A stretch of DNA of 64,000 nucleotides from Gemmatimonadota bacterium (GCA_016874005.1 VGVQ01000008.1:62001-126000), one strand, 5' to 3'; shown: positions 33,892 to 42,882, numbered from the stretch's first letter. The notes: generated by a model from the letters alone, not told the origin. Translations and numbers: made by a program.

Positions 33892-34649
33892 CCACGATCG
33901 ACCTCAACGCGGACTTGGGCGAGAGCTTCGGCCGTTACCGCCTCGACGGGGATGACGAGTTGCTTCGCCTGGTCAGCTCGGCGAACATCGCCTGCGGGTT
34001 CCATGCCGGCGATCCCCCGGTGATGGCCGAGACCGTGGCTCGGGCGGTGACGCGCGGGGTCGCGATTGGTGCCCACCCTGGTTATCCCGACCTCCAGGGC
34101 TTCGGTCGCCGAGACCTCGCCATGACGCCGGCCGAGATCGAAGCGACGGTGATCTACCAGATCGGCGCGCTGCAGGCCTTTTGCGTCGCCGCCGGCGGGC
34201 GGCTTCGTTACGTCAAGGCCCACGGGGCACTCTACAACCGGGCGGCCCGGGACGCCGAGGTCGCCCGAGCCATCGCCCGGGCCGCCCGACGGGTGGACCC
34301 TTCCCTGCTCTTCCTGGGGCTCGACGGCACGACCATGCTGGATGCCGCCCGAGAAGAAGGGCTCGAAGTGGCCCGGGAGGCGTTCGTCGATCGGGCCTAC
34401 CTCCCGGACGGGCACCTGGTCCCTCGGGACCGACCCGGGGCCTGCCTCGAGGATGTCCCGACCATCGTCGAGCGGGCCGTCCGAATGATCACGGAGCGCT
34501 ACGTCACGGCGATCGACGGCACCCGCCGCATCGTCCGACCGGATTCTCTTTGCGTCCATGGCGACGGGCCGGCCGCGGTGGCGATCGTGCGGGCCCTGAA
34601 GGACCGGCTCCACACGGCCGGGATCGCGGTCGCACCGTTCGCCCGGTGA
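33888..34649 (+). CDS. pxpA: 5-oxoprolinase subunit A
   Basis: LamB/YcsF-family protein of 253 residues from GTG 33888. It begins TTIDLNADLGESFGRYRLDGD, with the family SANIACGFHAGDP motif near residue 38 and VKAHGALYN near 113. With PxpB and PxpC it hydrolyses 5-oxoproline (pyroglutamate) to glutamate using ATP in the cytosol. All three subunits are adjacent and coupled (GTGA overlap with pxpB). Confidence 0.95.
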   Translation: MTTIDLNADLGESFGRYRLDGDDELLRLVSSANIACGFHAGDPPVMAETVARAVTRGVAIGAHPGYPDLQGFGRRDLAMTPAEIEATVIYQIGALQAFCVAAGGRLRYVKAHGALYNRAARDAEVARAIARAARRVDPSLLFLGLDGTTMLDAAREEGLEVAREAFVDRAYLPDGHLVPRDRPGACLEDVPTIVERAVRMITERYVTAIDGTRRIVRPDSLCVHGDGPAAVAIVRALKDRLHTAGIAVAPFAR

Positions 34650-35302
34650 CCCTTTCCGGGCCCCGGTGGCCGCGCCTCAGCCCCCTCGGTGACTCCGCCC
34701 TCCTGGTGACCTTCGGGGACCGGATCGATTCCTCGACCCGAGACCGGGTGCTCGCCCTCGCTGACCGGCTGGGGCACCGTCGCGATCTCGGCATCGTCGA
34801 GTTGGTACCCGCCACGGTGTCGCTCGCGATCCGCTACGACCCCCGAACAACCGACTACGGTTCGCTCCGCGATGTGGTCCAGACCTCGATCGGCGGTCCG
34901 GTGCCGACGCCGCCCGCCGGACGCCTCATCACGATCCCGGTGCGATATGACGGTCCCGATCTGGCGGAGGTCGCGGCGAAAACCGGCCTGACCCAAGCGG
35001 AGGTGGTCGCTCGGCATTCCGCCCGCGAGTATCAGGTGGCGTTGTTGGGTTTCGTCCCGGGGTTTGGCTACCTCACCGCGCTCGACCCCCGGCTGGTGCT
35101 GCCCCGACGCTCGGCGCCGAGGCCGCGGGTGCCCGCCGGCTCCGTGGCGATCGCGGGGGAACAAACGGGTATTTACCCGGCCGCGACGCCGGGAGGTTGG
35201 CACCTCCTGGGTCGAACCAGGACGGTCATGTTCGACCCTGCCCGCGATCCGCCGGGGCTCTTGGCCGTGGGCGATCGGGTCCGCTTCGTCGCGGAGGATT
35301 GA
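34646..35302 (+). CDS. pxpB: 5-oxoprolinase subunit B
   Basis: KipI-family protein, 218 residues from GTG 34646. Signature sequences are LSPLGDSALLVTFGD at the N terminus, LGFVPGFGYLTALDPRLVLPRR near 133-155 and VAIAGEQTGIYPAATPGGWHLLGRT near 165-190. In Bacillus KipI also inhibits the sporulation kinase KinA, but in this pxpABC order it is the oxoprolinase subunit. The pxpC GTG follows its stop directly. Confidence 0.95.
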   Translation: MTLSGPRWPRLSPLGDSALLVTFGDRIDSSTRDRVLALADRLGHRRDLGIVELVPATVSLAIRYDPRTTDYGSLRDVVQTSIGGPVPTPPAGRLITIPVRYDGPDLAEVAAKTGLTQAEVVARHSAREYQVALLGFVPGFGYLTALDPRLVLPRRSAPRPRVPAGSVAIAGEQTGIYPAATPGGWHLLGRTRTVMFDPARDPPGLLAVGDRVRFVAED

Positions 35303-36223
35303 GTGCTCTTCATTGTCAAAGCCCTCGGCCTCGTCACGGTGCAGGACCGGGGTTGGTCGATCGGTCGAGCCATCGGGTTGCCGCAGTCGGGGGCGCTGGA
35401 CGTGGAAGCGTTCGTGACGGCGAACCGCGCGGTCGGCAACGAATCCGGCGCGGCCGTCCTGGAGCTGGTGGGAGGCAGCCTGACCGTTCGGGCAGAGGTC
35501 CCGGTGGTCATCGCGGCCGGCGGAGGGGCCGGCGCGCGAATCGGCACCCAACGGATCGCCGCCTTCACGGCCTACCCGCTTCCCGCGGGCGCGGTGGTGA
35601 CCCTCGACACCGCTCCGACCGGCCGGGTTGGCTACCTCGCGGTTGCCGGGGGCATCGACGTCCCCGTGATTCTCGGATCGCGGTCGACCTACCTCCCAAC
35701 CGCTTTCGGAGGCTACCAGGGCCGGCGTCTCCAAGCCGGCGATCGGCTTTCGTTGGGGCCGCCGGCCACGGCAATGACTACCGGATCTCCGACAGAGCCA
35801 TCCGAGACGGGCCCGATCCGCGTCGTCCCGGGCCCCCAAGGTCACCTTTTCGGCGACGAATCGTTGGCCGCTCTCGAGTCAACCGTTTGGCAGGTGTCGG
35901 CGGCCTCCGACCGGATGGGCACCCGGCTGATCGGCTCGGCCATCGCGCCGCGAGTGCCGGCCACCCTGCCGTCGGAGGCGACTTGCCTGGGCGCCATTCA
36001 GATTCCCGACGACGGCCAACCGATCGTTCTGTTGGCGGACGGACCGACCGTCGGCGGGTATCCGAAGATCGGAGCGGTCATCACCGCCGATCTCGGTCGA
36101 TTCGCGCAGCTGGGCCCGGGAGCGTCCGTTCGTTTCAGTTGGGTGTCGCTGGCCCAGGCGGTTCCAGCGGCGGCGCGGTGGATGAACCGGGTGGGGGTGC
36201 CGAGTCGGGCCCCATCCCGGTGA
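35303..36223 (+). CDS. pxpC: 5-oxoprolinase subunit C (biotin-dependent carboxyltransferase family)
   Basis: A 306-residue KipA/AHS2-family protein. It opens with LFIVKALGLVTVQDRGWSIGRAIGLPQSGALD, a nearly invariant family start, and has GGIDVPVILGSRSTYLPTAFGGYQGRRLQAGD near 117-150 and QIPDDGQPIVLLADGPTVGGYPKIG near 235-260. It forms the PxpBC complex that activates 5-oxoproline. Its last 89 bases overlap the converging membrane-hydrolase gene. Confidence 0.94.
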   Translation: MLFIVKALGLVTVQDRGWSIGRAIGLPQSGALDVEAFVTANRAVGNESGAAVLELVGGSLTVRAEVPVVIAAGGGAGARIGTQRIAAFTAYPLPAGAVVTLDTAPTGRVGYLAVAGGIDVPVILGSRSTYLPTAFGGYQGRRLQAGDRLSLGPPATAMTTGSPTEPSETGPIRVVPGPQGHLFGDESLAALESTVWQVSAASDRMGTRLIGSAIAPRVPATLPSEATCLGAIQIPDDGQPIVLLADGPTVGGYPKIGAVITADLGRFAQLGPGASVRFSWVSLAQAVPAAARWMNRVGVPSRAPSR

Positions 36224-37112
36224 ATTCCACGGCTGCCCACGACCGCCCGCCCCGGGCGTAGCGAAGGTCGTAGACGCCGAAGCGGTCGCCGCCTAACGGT
36301 TCGACGACGGGAAAGCGGGCCCAGTGAAGGAACGCGCTCAGTTCTCGGCTTGGCGCCAATGGGCGGGGCCCCGGGATTCCGGTCGGCACCGTCATGGTCC
36401 ATTCCAGCCCGGCACCCCGACCGAGTCGAAATTGACCGAGGTGGTATCTGTCTCCTCCGTCGAGTATCACCTCTTTGGTGAAGGGGTCGCCGAAGACCGC
36501 GGTGGCCATGAACCGCTTGCCCGCCAGCGGCGTGGAGGCCACCGTCCGCTCGACCCCACGCCGCGCCGCCAGGGTCGTGGCCATCATCGCGCCGACATAC
36601 ACCATGGCCAGAGCGAGCCCCACCCGAGCCCAGCGTTCACCGATTTCGCGATGGCGGCGCCCTCGCCACCACGAGACCACCACGGCGGCGGTCAGGAAGA
36701 GGTACATGAACGGATCGACGATGAAGAGGGTGTCGCCGTAGTACCACCGGTCGACGAACGGCATCAACCACCGCATCCCATAGTTGTTCAGGAAATCCAG
36801 GAACGGATGGGTCAGCACGCCGATGGCCGAAAGAGCGACCAAGTCGCGATAGCGGTTCCCGCCGGCAACGGGACGCCACCGATTCCAACCCCAAACCAGA
36901 CCGGCCAGCAGCAATGGCCAAACTGCGAGCGCCAGGACGCCATGGGTCACCCCGCGACGGATTTCGAGACTCCGCCCGAGCCCAATCGCGAGGATGTCGA
37001 CGTCCGGGAGGTTCGCCGCGACGAGGAGGGTGGTCGTGGCCCGGGAGGCCCAGCGTTTGAGGCCCGATTGGGCCAGGGCGGCGCCGACCAGGGTGTGACA
37101 GAGCGGATCCAC
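36135..37112 (-). CDS. Membrane-bound metal-dependent hydrolase, YdjM/DUF457 type
   Basis: A 325-residue membrane protein from GTG 37112. It has the family pattern of an early CHTLVGAALAQSGLKR, then ANLPDVDILA, RRGVTHGVLAL and GVLTHPFLDFLNNYGMRWLMPF, where the His/Asp residues are the presumed metal ligands. Four or five membrane helices lie in the first 190 residues. The remaining 135 residues are soluble. The final 24 residues are Pro/Ala/Ser-rich and are encoded opposite the pxpC 3' end, so they may not be essential. A TATTAT box on the minus strand at 37147-37142 could be its -10 element. Confidence 0.83.
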   Translation of the reverse strand: MDPLCHTLVGAALAQSGLKRWASRATTTLLVAANLPDVDILAIGLGRSLEIRRGVTHGVLALAVWPLLLAGLVWGWNRWRPVAGGNRYRDLVALSAIGVLTHPFLDFLNNYGMRWLMPFVDRWYYGDTLFIVDPFMYLFLTAAVVVSWWRGRRHREIGERWARVGLALAMVYVGAMMATTLAARRGVERTVASTPLAGKRFMATAVFGDPFTKEVILDGGDRYHLGQFRLGRGAGLEWTMTVPTGIPGPRPLAPSRELSAFLHWARFPVVEPLGGDRFGVYDLRYARGGRSWAAVEFTGMGPDSAPPPGSSTAPPLEPPGPATPN

Positions 37113-37228
37113 GGCGCATCCTTCCCGAGACGGAGGGCAGGATAATATTCAGCGCCCAGCGGCGACAGGCGGGCGGAGCGATCGGCGCGCCGCGGGGATC
37201 CGGCGGGAACAGCCCGCGAGGAGGAACG

Positions 37229-37756
37229 ATGAGACGATTGGCGTTGGCGGTGCTGGCAGTGATTCTGGGGGCCCACCGTTCGGCGGCTCAGGAAGCCAGT
37301 CCGGTCCCCAGGACGGATTGGGGGACCTTCATGTTCGAGCGCGATATCGGGAAGACGACCGGCCAACTCGGTGGGAACGCCGACGCGGTCTATGCGGCTT
37401 TGCCAGCCGCGTTCGCGGAACTCGGCTTGACGCCGAAGGCCGTCGACCCCGCCAACCGGGTACTCGAGCTCAAACGCCACCGCTTGGTCCGGAAGCTGGG
37501 GAAGGACGCCCTCTCTCGGTTCCTCTCCTGCGGCGATGGGCTTCTCGGACCGAACGCCGATTCATACTACGTCTATCTGACCCTGACCGCACAGGTCACC
37601 GCGACGCCCAATGGCCGGTCGCTGCTCACCTTGTATTTCACCGCTGACGCGGTCAACGTGCCCGGCGGGCAGAGCGACCGGCTACCCTGCGCGACGACCG
37701 GCCTGTTCGAGCATCGGCTGGTCACCAAGCTGCAGGCGCGATTCCCTTCTACCTAG
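37229..37756 (+). CDS. Exported protein of unknown function
   Basis: A 175-residue exported protein. ATG 37229 follows the strong Shine-Dalgarno GAGGAGG. A signal peptide ends near RSAAQ-E at about 22. The mature part (GNADAVYAALPAAFAELGLTPKAVDPANRVLEL, then LTAQVTATPNGRSLLTLYFTADAVN) has the alpha/beta rhythm of small lipoprotein-like domains found in related exported proteins, with two cysteines (CGDG and PCAT) that could form a disulfide. I do not recognise the family. The TAG stop interlocks with the converging comM stop. Confidence 0.7.
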   Translation: MRRLALAVLAVILGAHRSAAQEASPVPRTDWGTFMFERDIGKTTGQLGGNADAVYAALPAAFAELGLTPKAVDPANRVLELKRHRLVRKLGKDALSRFLSCGDGLLGPNADSYYVYLTLTAQVTATPNGRSLLTLYFTADAVNVPGGQSDRLPCATTGLFEHRLVTKLQARFPST

Positions 37757-39294
37757 CTCGCGGGGGTCCGGTCGAGGATCCGATACTGGATCGCTTCGGC
37801 TACGTGCGGGGCGCCGATTCGAGGTTCTCCGGCCAGGTCGGCGATGGTTCGGGCCAACCGAAGCACCCGACCGTGCGCCCGCGCCGAAAGGCGGAGCCGC
37901 TCAGCGGCGCTGGCGAGGAGCTGGGCAGCCGCGGGGTCCGGTTCACAGAACTTGCGGACCTGCTTGGCGCTCAGCTGCCCATTGGCGTAGACCGGCGGAT
38001 CGAGTGAGGCGTACCGCTGGACTTGCCGACTCCGGGCTGCCTCGACCCGGGCCCGAACGAATCGACTCGACTCCCCCGGCTCGAGCCCCGACAACTCTTG
38101 CCAGGTCGGGTTCCCGACGTTGAGATGAAGATCGAAACGGTCGTATAGTGGCCCCGAGATCCGGGCCCGGTAACGGCGGATTCGTTCGGCAGAGCACTGG
38201 CAGGACCGGCGGGGATCGCCGAAATGGCCGCAGGGGCATGGATTCATCGCGGCAATGGCCATGAACCGGGCCGGGAACGTGACGGCGTGCGCGGCCCGCG
38301 CCACCGTGACCATTCCATCTTCCAGCGGTTGGCGCAGCGCTTCGAGGACGTTCCGTCGGAACTCCGGTAACTCGTCGAGGAATAGCACTCCGTGATGGGC
38401 GAGGCTGACCTCACCCGGTCGGGGGATTGAGCCGCCACCGATCAGGCCCGCGTCGCTCACGGTGTGGTGCGGCGCTCTGAAGGGCCGCTCCCGCACCTGG
38501 CCCCGCTCGACCAAGCCGGTGCCGGCAACGCTGTGTACCGTGATGACCTCGAGCGCCTCCGGTCCGGTGAGCGACGGCAGAATGGTCGGCAGCCGGCGGG
38601 CGAGCATGGTCTTCCCTCCGCCAGGCGGTCCGATCATCAAGGCGTTGTGGCCGCCCGCGGCCGCGACTTCCATCGCCCGCTTGGCCATTTCATGGCCGCG
38701 CACCTCGGCGAAATCGTATTCGGAGCTGGCCGGCCGACTGGGCTCTACCGGACGCCCGGGGGCCAGGGGCCGAGCCCCGCCAAGGTGGTCGACCACGTTG
38801 CGGAGCGTGGCCGCGCCGAAGACCTCGACGCCGGGCACCAGGGCGCCTTCCGCGGCGTTGGCCACCGGCAAGATCACCCAGCTCGCGCCCAGACGTCTGG
38901 CGCAGAGGACCACCGGGACGGCGCCGCGAATCGGCCGGAGTTCACCCTCGAGGCCCAACTCGCCGAATACGAAGCCGGCCAGGTGACCGAGCGCCGGGAC
39001 GGGAAGGCGGAGTTGGTCCGAGGCGATCAGGACCCCGACCGCGATGGGAAGGTCGAAGGCCGACCCGGCTTTCGGCACGTCGGCCGGGGCCAGGTTGACG
39101 GTGATCCGCCGCAAGGGGAACTCGAATCCCGAGTTGGCGAGCGCGGCGGCGATCCGCTCCCGGCCCTCCTTGATGGCGCCGTGGGGGAGCCCCACCGTGG
39201 TAAACGAAGGCAGTCCGGACGATAGATCAACTTCGACGTCGACTGGTTGGCCGTCGACCCCGATGACCACCGCCGAGCGAACCCGAGCGAGCAT
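37753..39294 (-). CDS. YifB/ComM-family Mg-chelatase-like AAA+ ATPase
   Basis: A 513-residue protein from ATG 39294; the frame is open far upstream but antisense to the M19 gene. N-terminal Lon-like domain: MLARVRSAVVIGVDGQPVDVEVDLSSGLPSF in pattern and RITVNLAPADVPKAGSAFDLPIAVG. AAA+ domain: Walker A GPPGGGKT near 213, GVLFLDELPEF near 287, then MNPCPCGHFGD with zinc-ligand-like cysteines. ComM is a branch-migration helicase that lengthens recombination tracts in natural transformation. Other competence genes are not seen here apart from the YlbF-like gene. Confidence 0.93.
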   Translation of the reverse strand: MLARVRSAVVIGVDGQPVDVEVDLSSGLPSFTTVGLPHGAIKEGRERIAAALANSGFEFPLRRITVNLAPADVPKAGSAFDLPIAVGVLIASDQLRLPVPALGHLAGFVFGELGLEGELRPIRGAVPVVLCARRLGASWVILPVANAAEGALVPGVEVFGAATLRNVVDHLGGARPLAPGRPVEPSRPASSEYDFAEVRGHEMAKRAMEVAAAGGHNALMIGPPGGGKTMLARRLPTILPSLTGPEALEVITVHSVAGTGLVERGQVRERPFRAPHHTVSDAGLIGGGSIPRPGEVSLAHHGVLFLDELPEFRRNVLEALRQPLEDGMVTVARAAHAVTFPARFMAIAAMNPCPCGHFGDPRRSCQCSAERIRRYRARISGPLYDRFDLHLNVGNPTWQELSGLEPGESSRFVRARVEAARSRQVQRYASLDPPVYANGQLSAKQVRKFCEPDPAAAQLLASAAERLRLSARAHGRVLRLARTIADLAGEPRIGAPHVAEAIQYRILDRTPAS

Positions 39295-39371
39295 GGTACG
39301 ATGGTACCGCCGCCGGCCCGCGCGGGGACAACCAAATCGCCGCACCGACCAGCAAAACGCCGCGGCCCCGC

Positions 39372-39400
39372 TTGAGGGAAGCCGGGGAGAGCGGTAAGAT
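39372..39400 (+). promoter_or_regulatory. Sigma-70-type promoter for the M19-like gene
   Basis: TTGAGG (39372-39377), a 17-base spacer and TAAGAT (39395-39400). The predicted start lies about 20 bases before the ATG at 39427. The divergent comM start is 78 bases to the left. Confidence 0.62.
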
Positions 39401-39426
39401 CGACCAACTCCACCGGACAAGAACCG

Positions 39427-40488
39427 ATGCGTCGCCGAGACGTGGTGAAGAGCGCGGTGGCATCGAGCGTGGCGGCCTTGGTCCCCCCCTTCCCGCTCCG
39501 CCAGGAACCAGCTCTCGTGGTCGAAGGGCTTTTCGCGGGATCGATGCGGTTGTCGCATCTCAGAGGGATGCAGCAAGGGGGTGTCCACTGTGGGGTGGCA
39601 GGCGGGCCGAGCGACATCAACGGCTACGCGGCGATTCTCGATTTCTTCGACCGGCACGCCAGCGAGGTCGTTCTGGCCAGATCGGTCGCCGACATCCTCG
39701 CCGCGCGTCAGGCTGGCAAGGTGTCGAACGTGTTCTGTTGGCAGAGCGCCGAGGCGTTGGGGGCCGCGTTCAATCAGCCCCTGGGCACGCCGCGGACGGC
39801 CCTCCGGGCATTCCACGAGATGGGCCTCCGGATCATCGGGTTGTGCTACAACGTGGTCAACGTCTTCGGGGCGGGCTGTCTCGAACCGCAAGTCGGCTTG
39901 ACCCGGGCGGGTCGACGATTGGTCGAGGAAATCCACCAGCGCCGCCTGGTGTTGGACGTCGGTGGGCATACCGGGGAGCAAACGACCCTCGACGCCATCG
40001 CGATCTCCCGCGGTGTCTCGGTCGTTTGCAGCCACACCAACATCGCCGCGATCGCCAACAACTACCGCTGCGTGAGCGACCGGGTGATCGACGCGATCGC
40101 CGGGACCGGCGGGGTGATCGGCATCACCGCCGTCAACGACTTTCACGTTCGGGGCCGTGGGGTGACCGGCCCAGTCCCCCACATCGGGATCGACGAGCAC
40201 ATCGATCAGTACGAGTACGTTCGACGGCGGGTGGGGATCGACCACGTCGGCATGGGAACCGACTTCGTCGACGGGATGCCGATTCCCTACGGTGGAGGCG
40301 TCAACTCGGAGATCATCACCAGCGACATGATTAGCGAGCCCTGGCGCTTCGTGAAGGGCTTCGAGCAGATCGGCGAATTCCCGAACCTCGTCGCCGGATT
40401 CAAGCGGCGGGGCTGGAGCCAGGCCGACATCGACAAGGCGATGGGGGGCAATTGGCTCCGAGTCTACCGCCGGGTCTGGGGAGGCTAG
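39427..40488 (+). CDS. M19 (membrane dipeptidase) family protein with missing metal ligands
   Basis: A 353-residue protein with a twin-arginine-like start (MRRRDVVKSAVASSVAALVP). The M19 barrel is recognisable: GGVHCGVAGG, GLTRAGRRLVEEIHQRRLVLDVGGH (His181), VVCSHTNIAAIANNYR (His203), TGGVIGITAV and VGIDHVGMGTDFVDGMPIPYG. But the N-terminal HxD that normally reads DGHND is EGLFAGS here, and the bridging glutamate region (iEGg) reads FCWQSAEAL. At least three of the canonical binuclear-zinc residues are absent, so dipeptidase activity is doubtful. Tat export to the periplasm is inferred. Confidence 0.82.
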   Translation: MRRRDVVKSAVASSVAALVPPFPLRQEPALVVEGLFAGSMRLSHLRGMQQGGVHCGVAGGPSDINGYAAILDFFDRHASEVVLARSVADILAARQAGKVSNVFCWQSAEALGAAFNQPLGTPRTALRAFHEMGLRIIGLCYNVVNVFGAGCLEPQVGLTRAGRRLVEEIHQRRLVLDVGGHTGEQTTLDAIAISRGVSVVCSHTNIAAIANNYRCVSDRVIDAIAGTGGVIGITAVNDFHVRGRGVTGPVPHIGIDEHIDQYEYVRRRVGIDHVGMGTDFVDGMPIPYGGGVNSEIITSDMISEPWRFVKGFEQIGEFPNLVAGFKRRGWSQADIDKAMGGNWLRVYRRVWGG

Positions 40489-40853
40489 GCGATCGTCGTC
40501 GGCTCGACCAAGACGGCGGTCCCGTAGCAGAGGACCTCGGACACCCCCTGCATCACCTCGGTGGCGTCGTACTTGATCGCCACCACGGCGTTGGCCCCGT
40601 GCTGTTCGGCGTGCTGGAGCATCAGCTCGAATGCCTCGGAGCGAGTCCGCTCGCATAGCTCGACGAACCGGTCGATCCGGCCACCCCGCAGCGTCTCGAG
40701 CGAGGCGCCGATGAGCCCGAAGATCGAACGCGACCGGACCGTGATGCCGAGCACGACGCCGAGCGTCTCGGTGGTCCGGTATCCGTCGAGGGCGAGCGCG
40801 GTCGTGGTCATCGAATGAGGAATCTTGTGCGGGCTGGCCAGCTGTCGGGACAT
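40485..40853 (-). CDS. YbjQ/UPF0145-family protein
   Basis: A 122-residue protein. ATG 40853 is chosen because GGAG precedes it by six bases; ATG 40811 would give 108 residues, nearer the usual family length, but lacks a ribosome site. Core signatures: GVVLGITVRSRSIFGLIGASL, CERTRSEAFELMLQHAEQHGANAVVAIKYDATEV and VLCYGTAVLV. Members form pentameric rings of unknown function. The stop overlaps the converging M19 stop by four bases. Confidence 0.9.
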   Translation of the reverse strand: MSRQLASPHKIPHSMTTTALALDGYRTTETLGVVLGITVRSRSIFGLIGASLETLRGGRIDRFVELCERTRSEAFELMLQHAEQHGANAVVAIKYDATEVMQGVSEVLCYGTAVLVEPTTIA

Positions 40854-40942
40854 CGATCGCTCCGTTCGAGGCCGAGACAATACTCGCCCGCCGCTCGCGT
40901 TGTTTCAAGGCGGCGCCGCCGGTAGATTGGCTTGACGGCCCC

Positions 40943-41782
40943 ATGTTGACACTCGATCACGTCTTGATCTTCGCCGGTGACCTCGATACCGCGGCTCAGC
41001 AGTACCGGCGGCTCGGCTTCTCGCTGACGCCGCGGGGCAGCCACCCGAGTCTCGGTACCGCCAATCACACCATCATGTTCGAGCGCGATTACCTCGAGCT
41101 GATCACGGTCGCCGTTCCCGGCCCGGGCAACGCCAGGTGGGCCTCGATCATGGCGGCGGGTGGCGGTTTCGGCGCCGTGGCGTTGGCGACCTCCGACGCC
41201 CGGGCGACCCGAGCCCAACTGCTGCAACGGGGGTTCGAGATTCCGGAAGTGATCGACTTTGCCCGCCCGGTCGCCACCGACGGCGGAACCGAGCTAGCCC
41301 GTTTTTCGGTGGCCCATCTTCCCGCCGACGCTTCCCCGGCTCTCCCGGGGTTCTTCTGTCAGCATCACACCCGCGAGTTGGTCTGGCTCCCGGCTCACCA
41401 GACTCACGCCAACACCGCCACCAAGGTCGTCGCGATGGTCGTCATCCACCCGGACCCCGCCGCGGCCAGTCCAGGCTACGAACGGCTGCTCGGCCGGGCG
41501 ATGGTCCACCCACACCCCGGCGGGCTCCAGATCGATCTGCGGGGGCCCCGCCTGCTGTTGGTGACACCTGATTTCGCCCGCCGCCGCCTGAACGCCTCCG
41601 TCATGGAGCGACCGGACGGAATCGTGCCGATCGGTGTCACCATCGGCGTGAGGCGGCTCGAGCGAGCTATTGCCTCGCTCGAAGAGGGCCGGGTCTCCTA
41701 TCGCCGGTTCGGCCGCCGCTCGGTGATCGTGGACCCGGAGGATGCCTGCGGGGTGGCCCTCGAACTCGCCGCGGTGGCTTGA
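40943..41782 (+). CDS. VOC-family (glyoxalase-like) protein
   Basis: A 279-residue protein with two vicinal-oxygen-chelate repeats. The first begins LTLDHVLIFAGDLDTAAQQYRRLGFSLTPRG and includes FERDYLELITV; the second runs to DPEDACGVALELAAVA. It resembles the glyoxalase-like domain family acting on unknown ketone or catechol substrates. TAGATT 16-21 bases before the ATG may be its -10 box. Its TGA overlaps the ATG of the next gene, an alcohol dehydrogenase, so both probably act on one compound. Confidence 0.85.
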   Translation: MLTLDHVLIFAGDLDTAAQQYRRLGFSLTPRGSHPSLGTANHTIMFERDYLELITVAVPGPGNARWASIMAAGGGFGAVALATSDARATRAQLLQRGFEIPEVIDFARPVATDGGTELARFSVAHLPADASPALPGFFCQHHTRELVWLPAHQTHANTATKVVAMVVIHPDPAAASPGYERLLGRAMVHPHPGGLQIDLRGPRLLLVTPDFARRRLNASVMERPDGIVPIGVTIGVRRLERAIASLEEGRVSYRRFGRRSVIVDPEDACGVALELAAVA

Positions 41783-42882
41783 TGACGACGAGTTGCCGGG
41801 CGGCCGTCATGGCCGCACCCCGCGAACCGATCCAGCTCCTCGAGGTGCCGCTGCCGACCCTGGAACCGGGTGCCGCGCTCCTGGAGACGCTCTTCTCCGA
41901 GGTGTGTGGGACCGACGTCCACCTCCACCATGGCCGGCTCGCCGGGGTACCCTACCCGTTGATCCCGGGACACGTTTCCGTCGGCCGCATCATCGACATG
42001 CACGGCCCGATCCGCGACGTGGCCGGCGAGGAATTCCGACTTGGCGACGTGGTGACCTTCCTCGACGTCCACGAAACCTGCAACGCCTGCTATCAGTGCC
42101 TGGTCGCCAAGCAGACCACTCGATGTCCCCACCGAAAGGTGTACGGCATCAGCTACAGCGCGACCGACGGGCCCCTCGGTGGCTGGTGCGAGCGACTCTG
42201 GATGAAGCCCGGGGTCAAGATGATTCGCCTGCCCGAGGGCCTCGCCCCGGAGACCTTCATCGGGGGTGGTTGCGGACTCACCACCGCGGTCCACGCGGTC
42301 GAGCGCGCCGAGATCGAGCTGGGACAGTCGGTCGCGGTGCTGGGCGTCGGCCCGGTCGGGCAGTCGTGCGTGGCGCTCGCCGCGTTGTCCGGCGCCGGAG
42401 AAATCATCGCAATCGGGGGGCCCGCCGACCGGGTCGCCTTCGCCGGCCGGATGGGGGCGACCCAAGGGCTCGATCTGACCATACCCCACGGCGAGCGGGT
42501 GGCTGCGGTCAAAGCGGCCACCGGAGGCCACGGCGTCGACGTGGTCATCGAGGCGGCCGGCCAGCCCGAGGCGGTGCCCCAAGCACTCGACCTGGTGCGA
42601 GACGGCGGCCGGGTGGTCGTGGTCGGCCAGTACAGCGATCTCGGGCCGATCTCGATTCACCCGCACCGCCAGATCAACAGGAAGCACCTCGAGATCCGCG
42701 GCTGCTGGGGTTCCGACTATTCTCACTTCCACCGGGCCGTCGCTTTGGCCGCCCGGTTCGGAGATCGGATTCCGTGGCGCGAGCTGGTGTCCGCCCGCTA
42801 CGACCTCTCTCGCGCGGGGCAGGCGTTGGCCGATGTCGAGGCCCAACGGGTCTTGAAAGCGCTGATCACGCCGGTATCCTAG
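41782..42882 (+). CDS. Zinc-dependent alcohol dehydrogenase (MDR family)
   Basis: A 366-residue medium-chain dehydrogenase. Catalytic-zinc region: EVCGTDVHLHHGRL and IPGHVSVGRI. The structural-zinc loop is CNACYQCLVAKQTTRC. The Rossmann motif is VAVLGVGPVGQSCVALAALSGA near 190. The central GHE motif reads GHV, so one usual zinc-shell residue is altered. Substrate unknown. ATG 41782 overlaps the VOC stop (ATGA); its 3' end overlaps the converging ltrA-like gene by 17 bases. Confidence 0.88.
   Translation: MTTSCRAAVMAAPREPIQLLEVPLPTLEPGAALLETLFSEVCGTDVHLHHGRLAGVPYPLIPGHVSVGRIIDMHGPIRDVAGEEFRLGDVVTFLDVHETCNACYQCLVAKQTTRCPHRKVYGISYSATDGPLGGWCERLWMKPGVKMIRLPEGLAPETFIGGGCGLTTAVHAVERAEIELGQSVAVLGVGPVGQSCVALAALSGAGEIIAIGGPADRVAFAGRMGATQGLDLTIPHGERVAAVKAATGGHGVDVVIEAAGQPEAVPQALDLVRDGGRVVVVGQYSDLGPISIHPHRQINRKHLEIRGCWGSDYSHFHRAVALAARFGDRIPWRELVSARYDLSRAGQALADVEAQRVLKALITPVS

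Noticed and set aside
39295-40944. Upstream extension of the comM frame to 1063 residues
   Set aside because: The extra 550 codons are antisense to the M19 and YbjQ genes and have no conserved sequence; comM starts normally at 39294.
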